NCBI GenBank assembly: GCA_002327725.1
Contig: DCXP01000090.1
Coordinates: 1-33,661 of the forward strand
DNA length: 33,661 nt
Origin: Proteobacteria bacterium UBA2133
Lineage (GTDB): Bacteria > Pseudomonadota > Gammaproteobacteria > Arenicellales > UBA868
Direction: 5' to 3'
Shown here: one piece after another, positions 24,896 to 32,982 of the stretch
Layout: every line of letters begins with the position of its first letter
How positions within the stretch are numbered: position 1 is the first letter of the stretch
Made by a program: the position numbers and the translations under genes
The notes under the pieces: generated by a model
Database searches by the model: none
What the model saw: only the letters and a program-made list of their open reading frames with translations
What the model was told of the DNA's origin: nothing

Positions 24896-25513
24896 TCAAT
24901 CCAATAGGGTATTCAGCGATTCAAAGATCCGGTCAGCGATGAGTATTTGCGCTTTTTCGTTTGGATGCAGGCGATCGTCCTGCAGAAGGTCGGGGCGGGA
25001 ATAGATTTCATCAAACAACGAGGCGATGAACGCAATGTCATAATCCGCGGCCAGTTTGGGATAGACCGATCGGAAGGCCTCGCGGTATGCCGGCCCGTAG
25101 TTCGAGGGGATATCAATACCTGCAAGGACCACAGCCGAACCCGCCTCGAGCGACCGCTCGATCATGGCAGCCAGATTCATGAAAATTGCAGCCGGGGGAT
25201 GCCCGCGCAGACCGTCATTAGCGCCGATCTCGAGAATGACAATCTGCGGTCGGTGTTTTTGCAGAAGGCCCGGAAGATTATGCGCCGCCCCGGCAGTCGT
25301 CTCAGCGCTGATGGATGCGTTGACGAACCGCGCACGGGATTGCATGCGTTTTTGGGTCAGATGCACCCAGCCCTTTTCAAGGGGCATGCCATAAGCGGCA
25401 CTGAGACTGTCTCCCATTACCAGGATCACCGGCGATAATGCCTTGGCTGATCCGGCGATCAGAGTCAAAAGAAGGAATACGAGCGTCGTGAAGGAATTTG
25501 TCTTGGAAGCCAT
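24896..25513 (-). CDS. tesA: SGNH hydrolase: acyl-CoA thioesterase I / arylesterase TesA
   Basis: The product (205 residues from ATG 25513) is a secreted GDSL/SGNH esterase with a signal sequence (hydrophobic FTTLVFLLLTLIAGSAKA). The catalytic blocks are GDSLSAAYG (nucleophilic serine), GANDGLRG (oxyanion asparagine) and the Asp/His pair in DDRLHPN near the C-terminus. TesA-type enzymes hydrolyse acyl-thioesters, aryl esters and lysophospholipids in the periplasm. An alternative ATG at 25555 would add 14 polar residues and is less likely with a signal peptide. It diverges from ybbA, and the two 5' ends overlap by about 26 bases; this tesA/ybbA-ybbP order is common in proteobacteria. Confidence 0.92.
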   Translation of the reverse strand: MASKTNSFTTLVFLLLTLIAGSAKALSPVILVMGDSLSAAYGMPLEKGWVHLTQKRMQSRARFVNASISAETTAGAAHNLPGLLQKHRPQIVILEIGANDGLRGHPPAAIFMNLAAMIERSLEAGSAVVLAGIDIPSNYGPAYREAFRSVYPKLAADYDIAFIASLFDEIYSRPDLLQDDRLHPNEKAQILIADRIFESLNTLLD

Positions 25514-26168
25514 TAACGTCTCGCGGGAGGTGCTTGGGCCAGCCGGGCGGCTCACGATTCTAAAGGAGGTTTCCCTTCAGGTAGAAAAGGGTGAGGCGCT
25601 GGCCATTACCGGGCCATCCGGCTCGGGCAAGTCTACCCTGGTCGCGCTCCTTGCAGGGCTGGACAGTCCCAGCAGCGGACAGATTATCCTCGCCGGCAGT
25701 GATCTCGGCGTGCTTGACGAGGACGGGCGTGCGCAACTCCGGGCCGGACGGGTTGGATTTGTCTTTCAGTCTTTTTATCTTGTCGATACGCTCACTGCAC
25801 TGGAAAACGTCATGCTGCCACTGGAACTTGCCGGTCATGCGACACCGCGCAAGGAGGCCGCAAAGTGGCTCGACAGAGTCGGACTTGCCGACCGTCAGGA
25901 TCACTACCCGCGACAGCTTTCCGGTGGCGAACAACAGCGCGCTGCGATATCGCGGGCCTTCGCTATCGATCCGGAAATCCTTTTCGCCGACGAACCGACA
26001 GGCAATCTTGATGACGCGGCCTCAGAGCAGGTCGCCGAACTCCTGTTCGCCCTTTGTGAGAGCCGCGAGGCAGCGCTGGTTCTGGTAACGCATGACATGT
26101 CGCTGGCAGCGCGGTGCGGCAAACAGCTGCGCCTTGAAAAAGGCCGCGTCATCGGTGATCCGGGATGA
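25488..26168 (+). CDS. ybbA: ABC ATPase YbbA (LolD/MacB-like)
   Basis: A 226-residue ATPase of the LolD/FtsE type: Walker A TGPSGSGKST (41-50), signature LSGGEQQRAAISRAF, Walker B ILFADEPTGNLD and VTHDMSLA. The frame is open upstream to TTG 25443, but GTG 25488 gives the family N-terminus (VKEFVLEAINVSREV), with GAAGGA at 25471-25476 as a possible ribosome binding site. Its stop overlaps the permease ATG (ATGA), so it forms a complex with the FtsX-type permease that follows. Such complexes are mechanotransmitters of the MacB superfamily; the cargo or partner of YbbA-YbbP is not firmly established. Confidence 0.92.
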   Translation: MKEFVLEAINVSREVLGPAGRLTILKEVSLQVEKGEALAITGPSGSGKSTLVALLAGLDSPSSGQIILAGSDLGVLDEDGRAQLRAGRVGFVFQSFYLVDTLTALENVMLPLELAGHATPRKEAAKWLDRVGLADRQDHYPRQLSGGEQQRAAISRAFAIDPEILFADEPTGNLDDAASEQVAELLFALCESREAALVLVTHDMSLAARCGKQLRLEKGRVIGDPG

Positions 26169-28660
26169 AGTTTTCTTTCCTCCATGGCAGCCGTCAATTC
26201 CGGCGCGATTGGCGCTCAGGCGAGATGCTGGCGCTGGGGGGTGCACTGCTGACCGCAGTTGCCGCAGTAAGCGCTGTGGGCAGTTTCTCTGACCGCGTGG
26301 AAGACAGCCTGCAGCGGGGTGCCGGTGAGGTTATCGCATCGGATATCAAACTGACATCACGTACCGATATTCCCGAAATCTTCGAAGAAAAAGCGGCGTC
26401 ACTTGGTCTTCAGACCGCACGTACGGTGACCTTTCCGACGGTGCTCTTTATCGACGGCCAGACCCTTCTGGCATCGGTAAAAGGCGTCACCCCGGGTTAC
26501 CCGCTGCGCGGGACGCTCGGCCTGCGCAAGGACCCACAGGCACCGGACCTGGTTTCCGTTTCGCATGGCCCCGGGAGAGGACAGGCGTGGGTCGACAAGC
26601 GGTTATTGGCAACCCTGGGCCTCACGCTTGGAGACCGACTCGATATCGGGGAGCTTTCTTTCACCCTTGCGTCAGTGCTTGCCTACGAGCCTGATCGCGG
26701 AGGCCAGTTTTTCAGTTTCTCCCCCAGGATCATGGCGCACCGTGCCGATATCGAAGCCTCGGGCCTGCTGGGCCCGTCGAGCCGGGCCACATTTGCGCTG
26801 CTGGCAGCAGGATCTGCGGCAGAAGTATCCGGATTACGGGATTTCGTGGAGCAGCGCGAGCAGAACGAGATCGGGATTGTCGATCTGCCATCGGCCCAGA
26901 GACAGGTGGGGGCCACCGTCGGCGCGTCAACAGAGTTTATTGGTCTTGCGTCGCTCGGGACCCTGTTTATCGCAGGGATTGCCATCGCTGTGGCTGCGCG
27001 GCGCTATGTAGACCGTCGGCGCAAGCAGGCGGCATTGCTCCGCTGTTTTGGAGCCAGCGGCCGGACCGTGCTCCTGATCCACATTCAGACACTGCTGATG
27101 ATGGGGGGTGCGTGGGGCCTTGTCGGCGCTGCCATCGGTTTCGCTGTTCAGGAGTTGATGACGCGGATGCTCGGCGAGGTCTTTTCGCTGGGGGCCGGCG
27201 AGGCAGGGTGGAGTGCGGTGGTGATCAGCCTGATCCTGGGCCTCACGTTACTTGTGGGCTTTTCCGTTCCGGAACTCGCCAGGTTGATGAGAGTCGCACC
27301 GATGGAAGTACTTCGCCGGACCGAGACGCCGGTGCGACCGATTCGGGATGTGCTGTGGTATGCGGTCCCGGTTCTGGTACTGATATTGCTGACGGTGCAG
27401 CAGGCTGGGCAGACCCGGCTCGTCTTTTACGTCCTGCTGGGGATTGCTGCGGCACTCGTGGCCATGATGGGAGTGAGCCTTGGCCTTTTGAAACTGATGA
27501 AACGGGCTGCCCACGGGGTGGGGGTTTCCTGGCGGTTCGGCCTTGGCCGGCTTTACCGTGACCCGATGTCAACCACCTTCCAGATCGCGGCGATCGGTCT
27601 CGGCCTGACTGTGCTGGTCACGCTTTCTCTCGTCCGCGGGCAGTTGTTCGATAATTGGGAAGCCCGTGTACCCGCGGGTTCTCCCAATTTCTTTCTCGCC
27701 AATATTCAGGATTTCGAGAAACAGCGGCTGGGCGGATTCTTTGAGGAGCGCCTGGGCGAGACGCCTTCATTCATCCCGATGGCGACAGGCCGTCTTGTCA
27801 CCATTAACGGCAGGGTACCGACCGTGGCGGACTATCCGGATCCAAGATCCGCGTCACGTATTGAAGGAAACCTGAATTTCTCCTGGTCGCGGGATCTGCC
27901 GAAAGACAACAGGCTCGTGTCAGGGGAGTGGTGGCAACCCGGCACCACGGAAGCCGTGGTTTCTCTGGCCAAAAGCTGGGCGGAGCCGCTTGGGGTGGCG
28001 GTCGGTGACCGAATGGGTGTCCGGGTGGGGTCACAAACGATTGATGCCCGGATCATGAATCTTCGCGAAGTGCGTTGGGAAAGTTTTAACCCGAATTTCT
28101 TCGTGCTGTTTCCGCCAGCCGCCTTTCAGAACGCACCACACACTTTTTTGAGTGCGATTCGGCTGGAGGAGGCCCGCCAGGATGAACTGGTGGCATTGAG
28201 CCGACAGTTTCCTACGGTAAACATCATTGATATCGGCGCAATTCTTGGACAGGTCCGGCATCTGATGAAGGTTGTGGGGGTTGCGTTGAATCTGGTATTC
28301 GGCTTCACCCTGATCGCGGGCGCTGTGGTGCTCTATGCGGTGATGCAATCCAGTCACGACAGTCGGATTCGCGATGCCGCAATGCTGAAGGTGCTTGGCT
28401 GCGACCGCCGACGCCTTCTACATGCCTTAAACACGGAATTTGCCCTGATCGCTTTGATCGCCGGGGTTATAGCGGCTGGCGCTGCGACGCTCACGGGGTG
28501 GCTCCTTGCAAGCCAGGTGTTCAACCTGGACTACACCCCCGGGATTACGGTAATTGCGGTTTCGATTCTGGTGAGTGTGCTGATCGTCTGGCTTGTCAGC
28601 CGTTCCGGAGTTCAGACAGCATTGGCTTCGCCGCCGCAGGCAACCCTGCGGGCCCGCTGA
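26165..28660 (+). CDS. ybbP: FtsX-family ABC permease YbbP
   Basis: An 831-residue inner-membrane protein. An N-terminal helix near residues 19-38 is followed by a large periplasmic domain (to about 255). A first FtsX core has helices around 256-275, 300-325 and 345-375; then come two helices (about 395-440), a second periplasmic domain (about 490-690) and a final FtsX core of three helices (about 700-825, including ALNLVFGFTLIAGAVVLYAV). The duplicated layout and the length (E. coli YbbP is about 800 residues) match the YbbP family. It overlaps ybbA by 4 bases and is the membrane partner of that ATPase. Confidence 0.92.
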   Translation: MKFSFLHGSRQFRRDWRSGEMLALGGALLTAVAAVSAVGSFSDRVEDSLQRGAGEVIASDIKLTSRTDIPEIFEEKAASLGLQTARTVTFPTVLFIDGQTLLASVKGVTPGYPLRGTLGLRKDPQAPDLVSVSHGPGRGQAWVDKRLLATLGLTLGDRLDIGELSFTLASVLAYEPDRGGQFFSFSPRIMAHRADIEASGLLGPSSRATFALLAAGSAAEVSGLRDFVEQREQNEIGIVDLPSAQRQVGATVGASTEFIGLASLGTLFIAGIAIAVAARRYVDRRRKQAALLRCFGASGRTVLLIHIQTLLMMGGAWGLVGAAIGFAVQELMTRMLGEVFSLGAGEAGWSAVVISLILGLTLLVGFSVPELARLMRVAPMEVLRRTETPVRPIRDVLWYAVPVLVLILLTVQQAGQTRLVFYVLLGIAAALVAMMGVSLGLLKLMKRAAHGVGVSWRFGLGRLYRDPMSTTFQIAAIGLGLTVLVTLSLVRGQLFDNWEARVPAGSPNFFLANIQDFEKQRLGGFFEERLGETPSFIPMATGRLVTINGRVPTVADYPDPRSASRIEGNLNFSWSRDLPKDNRLVSGEWWQPGTTEAVVSLAKSWAEPLGVAVGDRMGVRVGSQTIDARIMNLREVRWESFNPNFFVLFPPAAFQNAPHTFLSAIRLEEARQDELVALSRQFPTVNIIDIGAILGQVRHLMKVVGVALNLVFGFTLIAGAVVLYAVMQSSHDSRIRDAAMLKVLGCDRRRLLHALNTEFALIALIAGVIAAGAATLTGWLLASQVFNLDYTPGITVIAVSILVSVLIVWLVSRSGVQTALASPPQATLRAR

Positions 28661-28843
28661 TTCAGGAAGAAGGCTCTCAACAGTACCGGAGGGCACCCGC
28701 AGCGGTTGCCGATGCTGGGACTGGGCGGGCATTGTTCGCTGCGTCATGAGGAGCGCCACGATGCGAGGTCCGGCATCCACCCGCAACTGATGACTGTCGT
28801 CCGGGGTACATTTCAGGGCGCGTCAGCGGCCGCGGGATTGCGT

Positions 28844-28884
28844 AAGATAGGTTCTTTACGGCGCACTGCCTGGCGTCCTATCTT
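28844..28884. repeat. Inverted repeat in the leader of the dddP-like gene
   Basis: AAGATAGG (28844-28851) and CCTATCTT (28877-28884) are perfect complements separated by 25 bases, ending 23 bases before the ATG at 28908. It could be an operator pair or a leader stem-loop. The rest of the 247-base gap from 28661 shows nothing recognisable. Confidence 0.5.
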
Positions 28885-28907
28885 TCACGCACCAAAGAAA
28901 CTCAGCC

Positions 28908-30152
28908 ATGCCGATAGAGTCGATTCGCCGTAGGCATCGGGTCGTCCGCCAGCACGGGGCAATGGAGTTCAGTGAGCCCCCGGTCGACCTCGATGGGGTC
29001 CGGCGCTACCGCCTGCAGCGCCTTCGGCAGGAAATGGCAAAGGGCGGCATCTCGGGACTGCTGCTCTTTGACCAGATCAATACCCGTTACGCGACCGACG
29101 CCACCAATATGCAGGTATGGTGCTCTCATTACGAGACCCGCTGTGTGTTCGTTGCGCTGGAGGGTCCGGTTGTCCTCTTCGATTACGCCAACCATCCCCA
29201 TCTTGCGGAGGATCTGCCCGGGGTTGATGAATACCGGGTGATACCGTCCTTTTACTTTTTCTCCGCAGGTTCCCAGGGCGAAACACGCGCCCGCAAGTTT
29301 GCCGCCGAGATAGACGACCTGATGCGCACCTATGGCGGGGATGACCGTAACCTCGGGATCGACCGGCTGTCGTTTATGCCTTGTGACGCGCTGCGGGCGA
29401 CTGGGCTGGTGCTTCATGAAGGTGAGGGTATCGCTGAGCGGGCCCGGGCGATCAAGTCCACCGAGGAACTGGTACTGATGCGCGTGTCGATGGACGCCTG
29501 TGAGGCGGCCTGCCGTTCGATGCGCGAAGCCCTGACGCCGGGCATTACCGAGAACGCCTTATGGGCCCGGATGCACGAAACCAATATCCGTCTTGGCGGG
29601 GAATGGATCGAGACCCGTCTTCTGTCTTCCGGCCCCCGGACTAATCCCTGGTTCCGGGAGTGCTCGATGCGGCCGATCGAGGCAGGAGATCTCGTCAGTT
29701 TTGATACCGACCTGATTGGCCCCTACGGTTACTGTTCGGATATCTCACGATCATGGCTTTGCGGGGACCGCCCCAGCGATGAGCAGCGGCGCCTGTATGC
29801 GTCAGCCTATGAGCAGATTGAAACCAACATTGGCGCGCTTCAGCCGGGCCGCAGTTTTCACGAGGTCTCTGAGCAGTGCTGGAAGATTCCGCCGGAATAT
29901 CTCTCCCAGCGTTATCCTTCCCTGATGCATGGGGTGGGACTCGCCGACGAGTATCCGAGCATCAAACACCAGATCGATCTCGAAGCGCAGGGGCATGAGG
30001 GAGTTGTGGCGCCTGGCATGGTGATCTGTGTGGAGTCCTTTATTGGCGTCGAGGGCGGTCGTGAAGGCGTCAAACTGGAGGAACAGGTTATCATCACCGA
30101 ATCCGGGGTAGAGCGGATGTCGAGCCTGCCTTTTGAAACCGAGTGGTTATGA
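28908..30152 (+). CDS. dddP: M24-family DddP-like protein, candidate DMSP lyase
   Basis: The 414-residue protein has the M24 (creatinase/aminopeptidase P) pita-bread fold but resembles DddP, which cleaves dimethylsulfoniopropionate to DMS and acrylate. Shared stretches, recalled from DddP, include RYATDATNMQVW (60-71), GGEWIETRLLSSGPRTNPWF (230-249) and SFDTDLIGPYG (264-274). Metal ligands are D266/D268, D278, H341, E376 and E391, and the residue matching the proposed DddP catalytic aspartate is D347 (MHGVGLADEYP). Spacings agree with DddP numbering at a constant offset of 29-30. ATG 28908 lacks a strong ribosome binding site; ATG 28962 is an alternative. A general M24 hydrolase remains possible. 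Confidence 0.65.
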   Translation: MPIESIRRRHRVVRQHGAMEFSEPPVDLDGVRRYRLQRLRQEMAKGGISGLLLFDQINTRYATDATNMQVWCSHYETRCVFVALEGPVVLFDYANHPHLAEDLPGVDEYRVIPSFYFFSAGSQGETRARKFAAEIDDLMRTYGGDDRNLGIDRLSFMPCDALRATGLVLHEGEGIAERARAIKSTEELVLMRVSMDACEAACRSMREALTPGITENALWARMHETNIRLGGEWIETRLLSSGPRTNPWFRECSMRPIEAGDLVSFDTDLIGPYGYCSDISRSWLCGDRPSDEQRRLYASAYEQIETNIGALQPGRSFHEVSEQCWKIPPEYLSQRYPSLMHGVGLADEYPSIKHQIDLEAQGHEGVVAPGMVICVESFIGVEGGREGVKLEEQVIITESGVERMSSLPFETEWL

Positions 30153-30153
30153 A

Positions 30154-30459
30154 ATGTCCGGAGATTCAGCGCCGTTAGCCGACGCCCGAATCGACTGTCT
30201 TCAGTACTGCAACTGGTCTCGAAAGATTTTCGGCGAGATGCGAGAAGGTGGGCTGGACGCCGTGCACGTCACGGTCTGCTGCCACGAGGATTTCAGGCAG
30301 GCTGCGGCCGATCTTGCCGACTGGAACCGGCGTTTTCAGGATCATCAGGATCTCATCATGCCGGGCCGCTTCGCCGAGGAGATTCCCGCGGCCAGGCAGA
30401 GTAACAGGGCGGCCGTTTTTTTCGGCTTTCAGAACTGCTCGCCACTCGATATATTGTGA
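30154..30459 (+). pseudogene. Truncated M19 (membrane dipeptidase-like) gene
   Basis: The reading frame starts 1 base after the dddP-like stop, at ATG 30154, and runs 101 codons. It matches the N-terminal third of M19 renal-dipeptidase-like proteins: IDCLQYCNWSRKIFGEMREG, LDAVHVTVCCHEDFR and AAVFFGFQNCSP. It then ends in a premature stop right after that block. Normal members have about 320-350 residues, and I find no continuation in any frame of the next 137 bases (30460-30596). It is therefore a decayed gene with its 3' two-thirds deleted, not a simple frameshift. Confidence 0.8.
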
Positions 30460-30596
30460 TTCAAACTGGCCTGCCTCGGTGCTGCGAAATTTGATCCGAA
30501 ATCGTCGTTGTGGACCCGAATTACCATGTTTCAGGGCGCACCGCTTGCTCGTGCCCGAATCGGAGCGGTCTCTGAAATTCGGCGCCGGCGCGGGGA

Positions 30597-31805
30597 TTGT
30601 CGACTCTGACTGAGCGTAGCCCGCGCCGCTGGTGGATGCTGGCGGGGGTATGGTTTTGTTATATGGCCTTTGGGCTCAGTATGGCGAGCCTCGCGCCGCT
30701 GGTCCGGGAAATTGAGCCTGATCTTGGTTTCAGTCACAGCGCGATGGGCACGGTCATGGGTGCATGGCAGTTTGTTTACATCTTTGCTGCTATTCCCTGC
30801 GGCATTCTTCTCGATCGCATGGGCACCCGGTGGGGGCTCGCGATCGGGGCTTTTATCATCGGCCTGTCTGGTATTTTTCGCGGGTTTGCCGAGGAGTATG
30901 TCCACCTGCTGGCAGCGGTAGCCCTTTTTGGTATCGGCGGTCCGCTGATCTCGGCCGGCGCGCCGAAGGTGGTCAGTGAACACTTTGAGGGCCCGACACG
31001 AGGCCTCGCAATGGGTATCTATATCTCGGGCCCAGGCATTGGAGCGATCGCGGCCTTGTTGCTGACACAACCACTTGTCCTGCCCATACTCGATGGTGAT
31101 TGGCGCTTGCTGCTTCAAATATGGGGTGGCGTGGGTCTTGCGGCAGGATTGTTCTGGCTCCTGGTCGCGAGGGGCAGGCCGCATGCGTCGGATGCCGTCC
31201 AGGCCAAACCCACGCTGGCGAATCTGGTGGAAATACTGCGAATTCCCGCAGTGCGGCTGATCCTGCTTATGAGTGTCGGCGTCTTTGCAATCAACCACGG
31301 ACTGGGCAACTGGCTGGTCGAGATTCTGCAAAGCTTCGGCGCGAGCCCAAGCAGCGCAAGCGTCCTGGCAACCATACCGGTCGGTGTCGGGATTATCAGT
31401 GCGCTGACTTTGCCCCGGTTGGCGGTCGGTTCGAGACGTTTTTCCGTGCTGATATTGCTGTTCTCGTGCTCGGTCGTTGCGAGTCTTGCGCTACTCACCC
31501 AGCCCGCGGGAATCTGGCTCTATCTCGCGCTGGTGGTCGAAGGCATTGCTGCCGGTTCGATGATGACAGTGCTTGTACTCACCTTGGTGGAGGTACCCGG
31601 AGTTGGTGAGGAGCGGGCGGGTACGGCCGGGGGATTTTTCTTTTCTGCGGCAGAGATCGGCGGGGTCGGCGGTCCTGTCCTTCTGGGCGTGCTCTTTCAT
31701 ACCCATGGGCACTTCAGCAGCAGTCTTTTGGTTCTCGCGCTTCTCGGCGCGCTGCTCGTGGTAAGCGTTTTTCCGCTACGGTGCCAATTACTACGGAAAG
31801 CCTAA
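30597..31805 (+). CDS. Major facilitator superfamily transporter (CynX/NimT-like)
   Basis: A 402-residue protein with about twelve hydrophobic helices. The first helix is WWMLAGVWFCYMAFGLSM, and loop 2-3 carries the MFS signature GILLDRMGTRWGL. The helix pattern resembles the NNP/CynX-like and related anion or drug transporters; substrate unknown. The start is uncertain: TTG 30597 is the first candidate after an in-frame stop, and ATG 30636 would start just before helix 1. It follows the truncated dipeptidase on the same strand, so it may belong with the dddP-like gene. Its stop marks the end of the GC-rich part of the window. Confidence 0.82.
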   Translation: MSTLTERSPRRWWMLAGVWFCYMAFGLSMASLAPLVREIEPDLGFSHSAMGTVMGAWQFVYIFAAIPCGILLDRMGTRWGLAIGAFIIGLSGIFRGFAEEYVHLLAAVALFGIGGPLISAGAPKVVSEHFEGPTRGLAMGIYISGPGIGAIAALLLTQPLVLPILDGDWRLLLQIWGGVGLAAGLFWLLVARGRPHASDAVQAKPTLANLVEILRIPAVRLILLMSVGVFAINHGLGNWLVEILQSFGASPSSASVLATIPVGVGIISALTLPRLAVGSRRFSVLILLFSCSVVASLALLTQPAGIWLYLALVVEGIAAGSMMTVLVLTLVEVPGVGEERAGTAGGFFFSAAEIGGVGGPVLLGVLFHTHGHFSSSLLVLALLGALLVVSVFPLRCQLLRKA

Positions 31806-31891
31806 GTCACCTGGAATATTGCGCTCCCTAGGGGAATCGAGCCGCATTTCTTCGGCATCACCTGAGCAGAGCAGTTGTTCAGAATGACTCT

Positions 31892-31952
31892 GGTCATAAA
31901 AACCATGTAAAAAGTATTGATTACACAGGTAATGTGATATGGTTTTCCGACC
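31892..31952. repeat. Nested inverted repeats in the AT-rich gap
   Basis: Outer arms GGTCATAAAAACCAT (31892-31906) and ATGGTTTTCCGACC (31939-31952) are imperfectly complementary. Inside them ATTAC (31920-31924) and GTAAT (31929-31933) form a second palindrome with an ACAG centre. It resembles a MITE-like end pair or a regulator-binding region. Confidence 0.55.
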
Positions 31953-32050
31953 AAAATGATGCAGCCATAAGTCGGTCTAAACCGCCTTTGGATAGGGGTA
32001 GCGCAAGAAAGGTTCGAGAGCACTGATGATCACCACCCGCCTCGGTCACC

Positions 32051-32069
32051 AGGTGCCCCGTTGGCACCT
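32051..32069. repeat. Perfect short hairpin AGGTGCC/GGCACCT
   Basis: AGGTGCC (32051-32057), loop CCGTT, GGCACCT (32063-32069). It lies about 80 bases beyond the integrase stop, on that gene's 3' side, so it may be its old terminator, though no U-run follows on the minus strand. Confidence 0.45.
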
Positions 32070-32145
32070 TGCCTGCCTCGGATTCTCCCAGGTGCTCTCA
32101 GGCTGGTCATTGTTGGCTGCAGTAACCTGCAATTATCTGATGCAC

Positions 32146-32214
32146 CTAACCCAATCTCTCCACCAAATCCTCTGCTTTAAGATACGTGTAGCGCATCAGC
32201 ATCTTGGTGTCTTG
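32146..32214 (-). pseudogene. C-terminal remnant of a phage-type tyrosine integrase
   Basis: Read on the minus strand, 22 codons ending in TAG encode QDTKMLMRYTYLKAEDLVER plus LG. This is the characteristic end of P4/phage-like integrases, which normally read LGH(K/Q)...MLMRYTHLRAEDL; the nucleophilic tyrosine of the MRYT block is retained. Immediately upstream in that frame the expected LGH is replaced by unrelated codons, and no further integrase sequence is visible, so only the tail survives. It sits where base composition changes and marks a probable old integration or deletion junction. Confidence 0.7.
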
Positions 32215-32383
32215 TGATTGGATTAGCCGGATCTAATACGATACATTGTGTGGGTGAGAAATCTGTTGAATTAGATGCGGAATAGAGCATGCCAAAAAAC
32301 TTGATGGGTCTGATGCGTACGGTGACGATACCCATTACACTTGTCTGATTGAATTTATTGAAAAAGATCAACATGGTGAATAT

Positions 32384-32974
32384 ATGAAAAATAATGTAAT
32401 GGCAGCTTGTTTTGCCGCTTGCCTGAGCTTTAGCTTACCCGCGTTTTCTGATGATGGCGCCACACTCTATGCATCGCGTGGTTGCATTGGATGCCATGGT
32501 GCGGGCGGTAATGCACCTGTGGCCCCTAATTATCCAAGAATTGGAATGCAAAATAAGGAATACACTGTTAATCAGCTGACGGATTATAAAAACAATAAAC
32601 GTAGCAATGGTTTAGCGGCATTAATGGTGGGAATGGTTGCCACCTTGACCGAAGAGGGTATTCAAGAACTAGCCGAGTACCTTTCGACAAAAATAGCCTC
32701 GAGCGCCAGCGGCCCGGTACTCGCAGGCGACGCTGACTTGTATGTTGAAAAAAATTGCATTGCATGTCACGGCGCCAATGGAAACAAGCCGGTAATGAAT
32801 GCCTACCCTAGAATTGGAGGCCAATCCGAAATGTATTTACTGGCTCAAATGAAAGATATCAAGACTGGTGCCAGAAATAACAGCCACACCCTGGCGATGA
32901 AGAATGCCATGGGCAATGTCTCTGATAGCGAAATGGCGACAATTGCAGGCTGGCTATCTAAACAAAGCCAGTAA
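32384..32974 (+). CDS. Diheme c-type cytochrome, c4-like
   Basis: A 196-residue periplasmic electron carrier with a signal peptide (about 1-22, MAACFAACLSFSLPAFS). Two haem-binding motifs are present: CIGCH (C34, C37, H38) and CIACH (C125, C128, H129). Each half carries a PRIG segment (NYPRIG and AYPRIG) and a later methionine region (MVGMVATLTEE, NAMGNVSDSEM) supplying axial ligands, the tandem-domain layout of cytochrome c4. Such proteins usually feed terminal oxidases. Codon use is more AT-rich than that of the genes left of 31806. The ribosome binding site is weak (GGTGA before ATG 32384). Confidence 0.9.
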   Translation: MKNNVMAACFAACLSFSLPAFSDDGATLYASRGCIGCHGAGGNAPVAPNYPRIGMQNKEYTVNQLTDYKNNKRSNGLAALMVGMVATLTEEGIQELAEYLSTKIASSASGPVLAGDADLYVEKNCIACHGANGNKPVMNAYPRIGGQSEMYLLAQMKDIKTGARNNSHTLAMKNAMGNVSDSEMATIAGWLSKQSQ

Positions 32975-32982
32975 TACCGGTA

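Larger units (their letters stand above)
31806..32383. other. 578-base AT-richer intergenic stretch with element remnants
   Basis: No intact gene is supported here. The stretch holds two inverted repeats (31892-31952 and 32051-32069) and the tail of a tyrosine integrase on the minus strand (32146-32214). An ATGGGT/ACCCAT pair lies at 32304-32309 and 32330-32335. Composition falls visibly from the GC-rich DNA to the left. The most economical reading is the scar of an integrated element. Confidence 0.6.

Noticed and set aside
30248..30613. Alternative-frame open reading frame across the dipeptidase remnant
   Set aside because: The similarity to M19 proteins is in the other frame; this frame reads as arginine-rich shadow and does not restore the missing dipeptidase part.
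32026..32217. Plus-strand 63-codon frame in the same gap
   Set aside because: It runs antisense to the integrase tail, has no domain and no ribosome binding site.
32177..32374. Minus-strand 65-codon frame in the AT-rich gap
   Set aside because: No recognisable domain; it overlaps the integrase tail in a different frame, and the integrase frame explains the sequence better.
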